Shown: positions 16,549 through 24,698 of the stretch, piece after piece
How the letters are laid out: each line of letters begins with the position of its first letter
How positions within the stretch are numbered: position 1 is the stretch's first letter
Origin: Granulicella arctica
GTDB taxonomy: Bacteria > Acidobacteriota > Terriglobia > Terriglobales > Acidobacteriaceae
Reading direction: 5' to 3'
DNA length: 64,000 nucleotides
Assembly: GCF_025685605.1 (NCBI RefSeq)
Contig: NZ_JAGTUT010000001.1
Span: 620,001-684,000, forward strand
Notes under the pieces: generated by a model
What the model was told of the DNA's origin: nothing
Database searches by the model: none
The model's input: the letters and a program-made list of their open reading frames with translations, nothing else
Program-made: the position numbers and the translations under genes

Positions 16549-18741
16549 ATGGTGCGAAGGTTTTTTACTGGATTGACGATGCTGGCGGGGCTGGCATGCG
16601 GGGCGATGGCGCAGGGTACAAAGCTGTGGAGCGTCGACCGGTACGAGGACCTCGCGAAGGGAACGTCCGAGGGCGTCGCAATCCGCAGCGATGGCAGGCT
16701 TGAAGCAGGACCCGCGACGTCGCTACTCGCCGCGACAGGTGGAAACTACGTCTGGTCGCTGACCGCGGATGCTGCAGGCAATGGCTATGCGGGCGTAGGC
16801 GGGACATCTGCTGGATCGGCTGCCGTGCTGAAGATTGGTCAGGACGGAAAGACGAGCAGGATCTTTGAAGGAAAAGAACTGGGTGTTCAGTCGGTACGCG
16901 TGCTGACGGATGGCACGGTAGTCGCTGCCACCTCTCCGGATGGAAAGGTGTATCGAATCCCGGCTGGCGGTGGCGCCGCGACAGTGCTGTTCGATGCGGC
17001 GACCACGGCAGAGAAGCCGAAGTATCTATGGGACACCGCGGAGATTGGCGACTCGCTCTTCATCGCAACGGGTGCGCCTGCCGCGGTCTATCGGGTGCCG
17101 GTTAGAGGCGGAACGGCCGAACTACTTTTCCGGACGACAGATCAACACATTCGCTGCCTGATGGTGGCCAGGGATGGGGTGCTCTGGGCGGGCTCCGATG
17201 GGGCAGGTGTGATCTACCGGATCGCGACAACAGCGCGGGACGCGAAGCCGTTTGCCGTCTACGCTGCGCCCAAGCGAGAGATTACAGCGTTGGCGATGGA
17301 CGCGGCGGGTGTCGTCTACGCGGCAGGGGTGGGAGCGAAGGGGCCGACTTCGCTGGCTCCGCTGCCAGTAACGGGCAACGTTGGGGTAAGCCTCACCATC
17401 CTGCAGCCTGGGTCGGCCAGCGCTGCGAGCGCGAACACGGTGATTCCTGAAGGCTCCGAGGTCTACAGGATCGGCCTGGATGGTGCTCCTTCGAAACTGC
17501 TCGCGCTGAAGGATGACGTTGTCTATGGGCTGGCGTTCCGAGGAGAGGCTCTGCTGGCGGCCACCGGAAATCGTGGCCGTGTGTACAGGGTAGACACCCA
17601 GGTGCCGGGACGGTTCACCGACGTGGCACACCTCGAAGCATCGCAGGGAATGGCGTTTGCTGCGGTAAAAGACGGATTGCTGGTGGGCACAAGCAATAGC
17701 GGGAAGGTCTTCAAGCTGCGGGATCGCCTGACCTCTCCTGCGGTGTACACGAGCGCGGTCTTCGATGCGCAGGGATTCTCACAATGGGGCCGCGCCGAGG
17801 TGCGATCCGAAGTGCCGGCAGCATTCGATTTGTATGCGCGGAGCGGCAATGTCGAAAGCCCGCTGATGGGCTGGAGTGAGTGGATGAAGGTTGCGCCGGG
17901 AGCAGCGTCGATCGGCGTACCTCCTGCACGCTTTGTACAGTGGCGAACAGTTGTTCGTGAGGGCGGAACGATTGGTGCAGTCGCTCTGAATTACCTGCAG
18001 GCTAACACCGCACCTGTGGTCGACGAGATTGCTGTACAACCGGGGACGCGTGTGGCCGTGGGTACGGGATCGGCTCCGGCAACGACGATGCAGATCAGCT
18101 TTCCGGCTCAAAACTCCTCGACGCCTGTACTGACGTTCCCTATCGAAAGCGGCACAGGACCACTGACCGCACAAAAGGACAAGACCGGCGTGACGGTTCG
18201 CTGGGCAGCGCACGATGACAATGGGGACGACCTGATGTTCGCCGTCTTCTACAAGGGTGTAGGAGAAGCGAACTGGCACCTGCTAAAAGACCGCATCTCC
18301 GACCGGTTCTACAGCTTCGACGCTTCCCTGCTGCCTGACGGAAGCTACACGCTGAAGGTCGAAGCGAGCGACGCGCCGGTCCATACGGATGCCGCATCGC
18401 TGAAGAGCGAGAAGGTAAGCGACGTGTTTGTTGTAGATACGACGCCGCCGATGCCGGGCGCGTTTGCAGCGACAGTAGAAGGGACGAAGGTGCGCGTCAG
18501 GCTCGAGGTTCACGATGCTACCTCACCCATCGCCCATGCCGAATACTCGATCGACGCCGGACCGTGGCAGTACGTCGAGCCGGTCGGGAAGGTGTCCGAT
18601 GCAATGACCGAGCGGTACGATTTTCTAGCCGCGATTCCAAATACAACGGCGACTGTTACAGACGCGAAGGAACACCTGGTCGCTGTGCGCGTGTATGACC
18701 GGTATGAGAACGTCGTTTCTGTGAAGACGGTCCTGAGATGA
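16549..18741 (+). CDS. Exported beta-propeller-like protein of unknown role
   Basis: This 730-residue protein has a clear signal peptide (FFTGLTMLAGLACGAMAQ). The first about 400 residues show repeating strand units of the type DGTVVAATSPDGKVYRI, GDSLFIATGAPAAVYRVP and DGVLWAGSDGAGVIYRI, about 45-50 residues apart, as in WD40 or NHL-like propellers. The last about 250 residues resemble fibronectin-III or Ig-like modules (WAAHDDNGDDLMFAVFYKG, then a DGSYTLKVEASDAP segment). No catalytic motif is seen. The stop overlaps the next start as ATGA, coupling it to a membrane channel gene. It is probably periplasmic or outer-surface. I know no named function. Confidence 0.7.
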   Translation: MVRRFFTGLTMLAGLACGAMAQGTKLWSVDRYEDLAKGTSEGVAIRSDGRLEAGPATSLLAATGGNYVWSLTADAAGNGYAGVGGTSAGSAAVLKIGQDGKTSRIFEGKELGVQSVRVLTDGTVVAATSPDGKVYRIPAGGGAATVLFDAATTAEKPKYLWDTAEIGDSLFIATGAPAAVYRVPVRGGTAELLFRTTDQHIRCLMVARDGVLWAGSDGAGVIYRIATTARDAKPFAVYAAPKREITALAMDAAGVVYAAGVGAKGPTSLAPLPVTGNVGVSLTILQPGSASAASANTVIPEGSEVYRIGLDGAPSKLLALKDDVVYGLAFRGEALLAATGNRGRVYRVDTQVPGRFTDVAHLEASQGMAFAAVKDGLLVGTSNSGKVFKLRDRLTSPAVYTSAVFDAQGFSQWGRAEVRSEVPAAFDLYARSGNVESPLMGWSEWMKVAPGAASIGVPPARFVQWRTVVREGGTIGAVALNYLQANTAPVVDEIAVQPGTRVAVGTGSAPATTMQISFPAQNSSTPVLTFPIESGTGPLTAQKDKTGVTVRWAAHDDNGDDLMFAVFYKGVGEANWHLLKDRISDRFYSFDASLLPDGSYTLKVEASDAPVHTDAASLKSEKVSDVFVVDTTPPMPGAFAATVEGTKVRVRLEVHDATSPIAHAEYSIDAGPWQYVEPVGKVSDAMTERYDFLAAIPNTTATVTDAKEHLVAVRVYDRYENVVSVKTVLR

Positions 18742-19391
18742 TGGCTGCGCTACGGTCGTGGTTTCCGAAGTACCGGCAGGATCTGCTTCTGCTGGTCGTC
18801 GACCTTGTAGGAACATCTGTGTTCGCAGTCGAGGGTGCGATGACAGCGATTCGGGCGGACCTCGACCTGCTGGGGCTGCTGGTTCTCTCATTTGCCACGG
18901 CGCTCGGCGGTGGCGTGATCCGCGATGTGCTGATCGGTGCCGTGCCCCCGAACAGTATTCGCGACTGGAGGTATGCTGCGACGGCGCTCACGGGTGGCGG
19001 TGCCGTGTTCTTCTTCTACCAGTACGTGCAGCAGGTACCGACCGGGCTGATGGTCACGCTGGATGCGGCTGGGCTTGGGCTGTTTGCCGTGGCCGGTGCT
19101 GGCAAAGCGCTGGAGTACGGGATTCATCCCCTGCTCGCGATCGTCATGGGAGCGATCACAGGCGTGGGCGGTGGCACGGTGCGGGACGTACTGTTAGCGC
19201 GCGTTCCAGGGGTGTTGAACTCGGATGTGTACGCTTCAGCAGCGCTCGCTGGTGCGATCGTCATGGTGCTGATGATGAAGGTCAAGCTGCCACGAGGCTT
19301 AGCCATGAGCGCAGGTGGCAGCGTATGTTTTGCGCTGCGGTTGATAGCTGTTTCGCGTCATTGGAACCTTCCACGCGTGATGGCTCACTGA
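18738..19391 (+). CDS. TRIC / UPF0126 (YicG-like) family membrane protein
   Basis: This 217-residue protein has about seven hydrophobic segments and two copies of the family repeat. Repeat 1 has LVGTSVFAVEGAMTAIRADLD and the ALGGGVIRDVLIG turn. Repeat 2 has LGLFAVAGAGKALEYGI and the GVGGGTVRDVLLARVPG turn. The internal duplication with paired GGG-RDVL motifs is diagnostic of the bacterial trimeric intracellular cation channel family, formerly UPF0126. Animal TRIC proteins conduct potassium; bacterial members are thought to form cation-permeable trimers, and a glycine-transport role has been proposed for some. Its ATG overlaps the upstream stop, and the next gene starts 26 bases later, so all may share a transcript. 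Confidence 0.85.
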   Translation: MMAALRSWFPKYRQDLLLLVVDLVGTSVFAVEGAMTAIRADLDLLGLLVLSFATALGGGVIRDVLIGAVPPNSIRDWRYAATALTGGGAVFFFYQYVQQVPTGLMVTLDAAGLGLFAVAGAGKALEYGIHPLLAIVMGAITGVGGGTVRDVLLARVPGVLNSDVYASAALAGAIVMVLMMKVKLPRGLAMSAGGSVCFALRLIAVSRHWNLPRVMAH

Positions 19392-19417
19392 AAGAAGAAG
19401 AGTAAGCTGAGGGTCGG

Positions 19418-20668
19418 ATGCGGTTTGAGTTCTTCATAGCGGCGCGGTATCTCCGGGCAAAGCGGCGGCAGGCAATCGTGGGCGTGATCACAACCATCTC
19501 TGTGATCGGCGTTGCGGCCGGCGTAGCTTCGCTGATCATCGCGCTGGCGATCACGAACGGGATGCGACGAGACCTTCAGGAGCGATTGGTTGGCTCGACC
19601 GCGCATGTAGACCTGATGCGTGTAGCCGGGGACGGCATTCGTGATTGGCAGCCTCTGCTGCAACGCCTGCGAAGCCTGCCGCATGTGACGGCGGCCGCTC
19701 CTGGGCTATATGGACAGGTACTGATCTCGCGTGGAGCACGGAGCGGCGGCGGCCTGATTAAAGGGATCGTCCCCAAAGATGAACGGACGATCGGGAATCT
19801 CTTGCAGGCCGTAAACGATGGATCATCCGAAGAACTGTCGGCTCCCCTTTCAAGTGATCCTGCCGGTCAGCAGGCGTTGCCGCCGATCGTTGTCGGCAAG
19901 AATCTCGCAGAGACACTGGGTGCGAAGGTTGGTGATACCGTGCTCGTGACAAGTCCGCAGGGAGAGTTGACGCCGCTCGGCCTGGTGCCGCGCTATCAGC
20001 GTTTTCGGCTTGTGGGGATCTTCAGTTCGGGTTTTTACCAGTACGACTCCAGCTACGCATTTCTGCGACTGACGGACGCCCAGCGACTCTTCTCGGAACC
20101 AGACCTGATCTCCGTCATCAGCTTCAAGGTCGATGATCTTTACCACGCAGACACGATTGGTCGCGCGATCGAAGCAGCCGCCGGCAAGGGCTTTCAGACC
20201 ACAAATTGGATGGAGCAGAATCGCGAGTTGTTCCGGGCATTGAAGCTTGAACAGGTGGTAACGTTCATCGTGCTTGCGCTGATCGTGTGTGTGGCCGCGC
20301 TCAATATCCTTATCGCGCTCACGATGATGGTAATGGAAAAGACACGCGACATTGCGGTGCTGATGAGCTTCGGTGTACGAGCCGAACAGGTGCGGAGAAT
20401 CTTCCTCTTGCAGGGTTTGCTCATTTCGGTGATCGGCACCGTGCTTGGGCTGATTGTCGGTTATGGGCTAAGTTGGGCTGGCGGTCACTATCAATTCATC
20501 AAGCTGGATGCGGCAGTGTATTCGATCGATTATCTGCCATTCGCGCCCAGGGTGGTGGACGCGCTGATCGTTGCGGGCGTGTCGCTAGGCGTCAGCTTGA
20601 TTGCTACGCTATATCCAAGTGCGAGTGCAGCGCGCGTGCTGCCTGCGGAGGCTTTGCGCTATGAGTGA
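19418..20668 (+). CDS. Lipoprotein-releasing ABC permease (LolC/LolE family)
   Basis: This 416-residue protein has the N-terminal segment of Lol permeases (FFIAARYLRAKRRQAIVGVI), a first transmembrane helix near residues 20-48, a periplasmic domain of about 220 residues, and three C-terminal helices from about 270. The last region includes LIALTMMVMEKTRDIAVLMS, the coupling element that contacts the ATPase. In Proteobacteria LolCE with LolD extracts lipoproteins from the inner membrane for LolA. A single permease gene here suggests a homodimeric LolF-like form. The stop overlaps the following gene by 8 bases, and the ATPase gene comes after that. Confidence 0.9.
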   Translation: MRFEFFIAARYLRAKRRQAIVGVITTISVIGVAAGVASLIIALAITNGMRRDLQERLVGSTAHVDLMRVAGDGIRDWQPLLQRLRSLPHVTAAAPGLYGQVLISRGARSGGGLIKGIVPKDERTIGNLLQAVNDGSSEELSAPLSSDPAGQQALPPIVVGKNLAETLGAKVGDTVLVTSPQGELTPLGLVPRYQRFRLVGIFSSGFYQYDSSYAFLRLTDAQRLFSEPDLISVISFKVDDLYHADTIGRAIEAAAGKGFQTTNWMEQNRELFRALKLEQVVTFIVLALIVCVAALNILIALTMMVMEKTRDIAVLMSFGVRAEQVRRIFLLQGLLISVIGTVLGLIVGYGLSWAGGHYQFIKLDAAVYSIDYLPFAPRVVDALIVAGVSLGVSLIATLYPSASAARVLPAEALRYE

Positions 20669-21122
20669 ACCACGGTTAAAGTACGGGCAGTTGGCACCGG
20701 AGGGGCTGGCGAAGATGACGGCGCTGGAGCACTACCTGAACGCTGAGAGCGGCCTCCATAAGGTCTTGTTGGACCTGCTGCGGCTTCGAGTGTCGGCCAT
20801 GAATGGATGTGAATACTGCATTCGACTGCATACGGCGGAGCTGCGGAAGCTGCTTGAGACCGGCGAGCAGATTGATGGCCTGGCAGAATGGCGAAGCTCA
20901 TCGGCTTACACCGAGCGGGAGCGAGCGGCGCTGGCCTGGGCCGAGGCCCTAACGAACATTCAGGATGGGCATGCGCCGGACGCGATTTACAACGAAGTTC
21001 GTGCTCACTTCAGCGATGTAGAGACCGTCAATCTGACGCTGGTGATTACAACTATCAATGCCTGGAACCGGATCGCGATCGCTCTTGGTTCCCACTCGAA
21101 CCGCTCGGAAGTGACCGCTTGA
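20661..21122 (+). CDS. Carboxymuconolactone decarboxylase / AhpD-like protein inside a Lol operon
   Basis: This 153-residue all-helical protein carries the AhpD-type thiol motif as MNGCEYCIRLHTAEL at about residues 48-62: two cysteines in CxxC spacing, with a downstream His. AhpD-like proteins use this pair as a peroxide-linked thiol-disulfide oxidoreductase; other relatives are decarboxylases. The ATG at 20661 overlaps the permease gene by 8 bases, and the last bases overlap the TTG start of the ATPase gene, so the three are translationally coupled. This start is chosen over upstream frames because it begins with a normal MSEPR peptide. What an AhpD-like protein does between transporter halves is not known. 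Confidence 0.85.
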   Translation: MSEPRLKYGQLAPEGLAKMTALEHYLNAESGLHKVLLDLLRLRVSAMNGCEYCIRLHTAELRKLLETGEQIDGLAEWRSSSAYTERERAALAWAEALTNIQDGHAPDAIYNEVRAHFSDVETVNLTLVITTINAWNRIAIALGSHSNRSEVTA

Positions 21123-21874
21123 GCGAGCCACGGGTACAGTTCCGCCACGACGGAGGATCGCTGGAGCCGCTGCCGCTTGCGGCAGAGCACCCCGTGGTTC
21201 TGCGCGCCGCCGGGCTGACGAAGACCTACAGCACCGGGCGGGGTGAGTTGGAGCTGTTTCGAGGCCTTGATCTCACCATCCGCCAAGGCGAGATGGTCGC
21301 GATTGTTGGCGAGAGTGGCAGTGGTAAGAGTTCCCTGCTCCACCTGCTGGCGGCGCTCGATACGCCCAGTGCGGGCGATGTCTGGTGCGGGCAGACGCGA
21401 CTTAGCTCCTTCACCAAACGGCAGGCGGCTGAATTCAGGAATCGCGATATCGGCTATGTCTGGCAGTTTCATTACCTGCTGCCGGAGTTTACCGCGCTTG
21501 AGAACGTCGCTATGCCGCTGCTGGCACGCGGCACGAAGCGGGCTGAGGCGATGGCGGCGGCGCTCGTCTGGCTGGCCGAGGTAGGGTTAGGCGATCGTGC
21601 CGAGCATCGTTCGGGCGAGCTGAGCGGCGGAGAGCAGCAGCGGGTGTCGCTGGCCCGGGCGCTGGTGACGCAGCCAAAGCTGCTGCTGGCCGATGAGCCG
21701 ACCGGCGACCTCGACGGACGGACGGCCGAGGCGGTCTTCGGGCTCATCCAACGGCTGCATGGCGCTCACGGGCTGACAAGCGTCCTGGTTACCCACAACG
21801 TTGAGTTTGCCGAGCGCTGCGACCGGCTGCTCCGGTTGCGGGACGGAAATCTGACTGAGGATCCTGCTCGTTAA
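21119..21874 (+). CDS. lolD: Lipoprotein-release ABC transporter ATP-binding protein (LolD-like), TTG start
   Basis: This 251-residue ATPase has a Walker A GESGSGKS near residues 64-71, a Q-loop in [11 protein letters not shown], the signature LSGGEQQR, a Walker B LLLADEP followed by TGDLD, and the H-loop VTHN. The [14 protein letters not shown] segment is typical of LolD. The frame is open far upstream through the preceding gene, but homology starts near the TTG at 21119. That TTG overlaps the previous stop (TTGA) and has GGAAG 8 bases upstream. It drives the permease at 19418, two genes back. The N-terminal about 25 residues are longer than usual and begin SEPR, like the AhpD-like protein. 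Confidence 0.9.
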   Translation: MSEPRVQFRHDGGSLEPLPLAAEHPVVLRAAGLTKTYSTGRGELELFRGLDLTIRQGEMVAIVGESGSGKSSLLHLLAALDTPSAGDVWCGQTRLSSFTKRQAAEFRNRDIGYVWQFHYLLPEFTALENVAMPLLARGTKRAEAMAAALVWLAEVGLGDRAEHRSGELSGGEQQRVSLARALVTQPKLLLADEPTGDLDGRTAEAVFGLIQRLHGAHGLTSVLVTHNVEFAERCDRLLRLRDGNLTEDPAR

Positions 21875-21979
21875 ACGTCTAACTCCTGGACAGGTACCGA
21901 AGTGGCTTCGGGGTGAGTTTCGCACCGGATTTGCAGATAGCCCATCCAATGGTTGTTGATGTAGCGTACATGTAAGTTT

Positions 21980-22017
21980 CGCCGGGGTTTTGCCCGGCGG
22001 GAGTGTACGGATACACT
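21980..22017 (+). promoter_or_regulatory. Hairpin and palindrome upstream of clpC
   Basis: A 7-bp GC stem (CGCCGGG at 21980-21986 with CCCGGCG at 21993-21999) is followed two bases later by a perfect inverted repeat AGTGTA-CGGA-TACACT (22002-22017). The first could end the Lol operon, although no clear T run follows. The second has operator-like symmetry about 135 bases before the clpC start. Neither is assigned to a known regulator. Confidence 0.35.
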
Positions 22018-22152
22018 ATATGTAGGTGATGGATGCTCCGCCTGTTGGCAGCAGCCTGAGTGTTCCGGCTAAGTGATGCGGAATGTGACTGGACTAATGG
22101 TGCTATGTGTAGCCCCCTTGGGCGCATGTGGTGGCCGGCTTGAAGGGGGAAC

Positions 22153-24624
22153 ATGTTCGAACGCTACACGGAGAAAGCACGTCGCGTCATATTCTTTGCA
22201 CGATATGAGGCTAGTCAGTTTGGGTCCCCTTACATTGAGACTGAGCACCTGCTGCTCGGCCTGCTTCGAGAAGATAAAGCGTTAACGAATCGCTTCCTCC
22301 GGTCGCATGCTTCGGTCGAGTCGATTCGCAAGCAGATTGAAGGACATACGACGATTCGGGAGAAGGTCTCGACCTCCGTCGACCTGCCCCTTTCGAACGA
22401 GTGCAAACGGGTACTTGCCTACGCAGCCGAAGAGGCCGAACGGCTTTCGCACAAACATATTGGCACTGAACATCTACTGCTTGGGCTGCTCCGCGAGGAG
22501 AAGTGCTTCGCTGCGGAGATCCTGACCGAGCGCGGTCTGCGGCTTCCGGCCATCCGCGAAGAGCTACAGCGAACGACGCAGGAGAAGGCACCGTCAAGCT
22601 CTGGCAGCGGCAAGGGACAGCGCGGCGAGCAAAGCATGCTGGCCGAGTTCTCTCGCGATCTGACGCAGTCAGCCATGGATCAGCAACTCGACCCGCTGGT
22701 TGGACGAGATACGGAAGTGGATCGCGTCATCCAGATTCTGTGCCGCCGCACGAAGAACAACCCTGTGCTGATCGGTGAGCCGGGCGTCGGTAAGACAGCC
22801 ATCGTTGAGGGACTTGCCCAGAAGATTGCTGACGGAGAGGTGCCAAGCTTTCTGGCCGACAAGCGGGTTCTGGCGCTCGACCTTTCGCTCATCGTTGCGG
22901 GAACGAAGTATCGCGGGCAGTTCGAAGAGCGGCTGAAGACGATCATGAAGGAGTTGATGGAGAATCAGAACTCCATCGTCTTCATCGACGAGCTTCACAC
23001 GTTGGTTGGCGCGGGATCGGCTGAGGGTTCGCTCGATGCTGCAAACATTCTGAAGCCGGCTCTCAGCCGTGGCGAGATTCAGTGCATTGGTGCGACGACT
23101 CCAGCGGAGTATCGCAAATCCATCGAGAAGGATCGTTCGCTCGAACGTCGCTTCCAGGCGGTCAAGGTTCCACCTCCCAACGAGGAGGATGCGATCAAGA
23201 TCATCATGGGCATCAAGGACAAGTACGAGAAGTTCCACGCTGTCAGCTATACGGATGAGGCGATCAACTTCTCGGTCACCCATTCGAGCCGGTACATTCC
23301 TGATCGCTTCCTACCGGACAAGGCAATCGATCTGATCGACGAGGCTGGTGCGCGGGTGAAGTTGCGTCAGACTTCCCTTCCCGAGGAGTTGACCGAGGTT
23401 CAGAAGCGGATCAAGTTCATCGTTCACCGGATGGAGAATGCCATTGCGAACCATGAGTTCGAGAAGGCCCGTTTCTATTCTGACGAGGAGCGTAAAGAGC
23501 GCGAGAACCTCAGGGCGCTTCGAGACAAGTACCACCTTGATGATTCCTCGGCGGGTATCGTAACGCGCGAGGATATCGAGGATGTCGTCAGCCGCTGGAC
23601 GGGCGTTCCGATCACGTCGCTCAAGGAAGAAGAGACGCAGCGCCTGCTTCGCGTGGAAGAAGAGCTGCACAAGCGCGTCATCTCGCAGGACAAGGCAATC
23701 TCCGCGTTGTCGCGGGCGATCCGCCGGTCGCGTGCAGGCCTGAAAAATCCGGCTCGTCCCATCGGCAGCTTCCTGTTCCTTGGACCGACCGGCGTAGGTA
23801 AGACGGAGATGGCGCGGACGCTGGCACAGTTCCTCTTCGGCAGCGAGAAGGCGCTCATCCGGTTCGACATGTCAGAGTTCATGGAGAAGCACTCCGTGAG
23901 CAAACTGATCGGCTCGCCTCCGGGCTACGTCGGCTACGAGGAGGGCGGTCAGCTCACCGAGCGCGTCAAGCGAAACCCCTACTCGGTCGTGCTGCTGGAC
24001 GAGATCGAGAAGGCCCATCCGGATGTCTTCAACCTGCTGCTACAGGTCTTCGAAGACGGTCAGTTGACGGATGGACTCGGCAACACGGTCGACTACAAGA
24101 ACTGCATCATCATCATGACCTCGAACATTGGAGCGAAGCACCTGCAGAAGCGGCAGGGGCTTGGCTTCCAGAGTGAGAAGGAAGACATGGTTCTCGACAA
24201 GATGGAAGAGCTTGTCCGGAGCGAAGTAAAGCGCACCTTTAATCCGGAGTTCCTGAACCGCCTGGACGAGATCATCATCTTTACGTCGCTGTCGGATGCG
24301 GACCTGATGCAGATCCTCGAACTGCTGGTGCAGCAGCTCAATACCAACCTGGTGCATAAGGCCATCACGATCTCGGTGAACGACGATGCCAAGAAGTGGA
24401 TTCTCGATAAGACCGTTTCAGACCGCACGTATGGGGCCCGTCCTCTGCGTCGCGCGCTGCAGCGGTATATCGAAGATCCGCTGTCCGAGGCGTTGATCGG
24501 TGGCCTGCTCGCGGTACGACCGGCGTTCCTTGAGGTGTACATGCAGAACAACCAGCTGTTCTATCGGCCGATTGCGTCGGACGGCGAAGAGAAGGTCGCT
24601 GGCCTCGCACTTACGGCTGTCTAA
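22153..24624 (+). CDS. clpC: ATP-dependent Clp protease ATP-binding subunit ClpC
   Basis: This 823-residue protein has the full ClpC plan. The N domain contains two Clp repeats ([19 protein letters not shown] at the start and its copy near residue 80). The first AAA+ module has GEPGVGKTA near 208. A UVR-type middle segment, [20 protein letters not shown], lies near 435-455. The second AAA+ module has GPTGVGKTE near 546 and [17 protein letters not shown]-type pore and substrate elements. It unfolds substrates and feeds them to ClpP, encoded about 9.5 kb away. The UVR segment distinguishes ClpC from ClpA and ClpB. An AAGGGGG ribosome site precedes the ATG. A strong terminator follows, so it is probably transcribed alone. 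Confidence 0.95.
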   Translation: MFERYTEKARRVIFFARYEASQFGSPYIETEHLLLGLLREDKALTNRFLRSHASVESIRKQIEGHTTIREKVSTSVDLPLSNECKRVLAYAAEEAERLSHKHIGTEHLLLGLLREEKCFAAEILTERGLRLPAIREELQRTTQEKAPSSSGSGKGQRGEQSMLAEFSRDLTQSAMDQQLDPLVGRDTEVDRVIQILCRRTKNNPVLIGEPGVGKTAIVEGLAQKIADGEVPSFLADKRVLALDLSLIVAGTKYRGQFEERLKTIMKELMENQNSIVFIDELHTLVGAGSAEGSLDAANILKPALSRGEIQCIGATTPAEYRKSIEKDRSLERRFQAVKVPPPNEEDAIKIIMGIKDKYEKFHAVSYTDEAINFSVTHSSRYIPDRFLPDKAIDLIDEAGARVKLRQTSLPEELTEVQKRIKFIVHRMENAIANHEFEKARFYSDEERKERENLRALRDKYHLDDSSAGIVTREDIEDVVSRWTGVPITSLKEEETQRLLRVEEELHKRVISQDKAISALSRAIRRSRAGLKNPARPIGSFLFLGPTGVGKTEMARTLAQFLFGSEKALIRFDMSEFMEKHSVSKLIGSPPGYVGYEEGGQLTERVKRNPYSVVLLDEIEKAHPDVFNLLLQVFEDGQLTDGLGNTVDYKNCIIIMTSNIGAKHLQKRQGLGFQSEKEDMVLDKMEELVRSEVKRTFNPEFLNRLDEIIIFTSLSDADLMQILELLVQQLNTNLVHKAITISVNDDAKKWILDKTVSDRTYGARPLRRALQRYIEDPLSEALIGGLLAVRPAFLEVYMQNNQLFYRPIASDGEEKVAGLALTAV

Positions 24625-24642
24625 ACCCGTCAATGAACCTGA

Positions 24643-24670
24643 GAAAGCCCCGGCTGCGACCGGGGCTTTC
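24643..24670 (+). terminator. Bidirectional terminator between clpC and the M13 protease gene
   Basis: A perfect 11-bp stem (24643-24653 with 24660-24670) with a 6-base loop ends in CTTTC on both strands, between two convergent genes. Confidence 0.85.
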
Positions 24671-24698
24671 CTATGTCTGGACGCCCTTCCGCAGAGCT

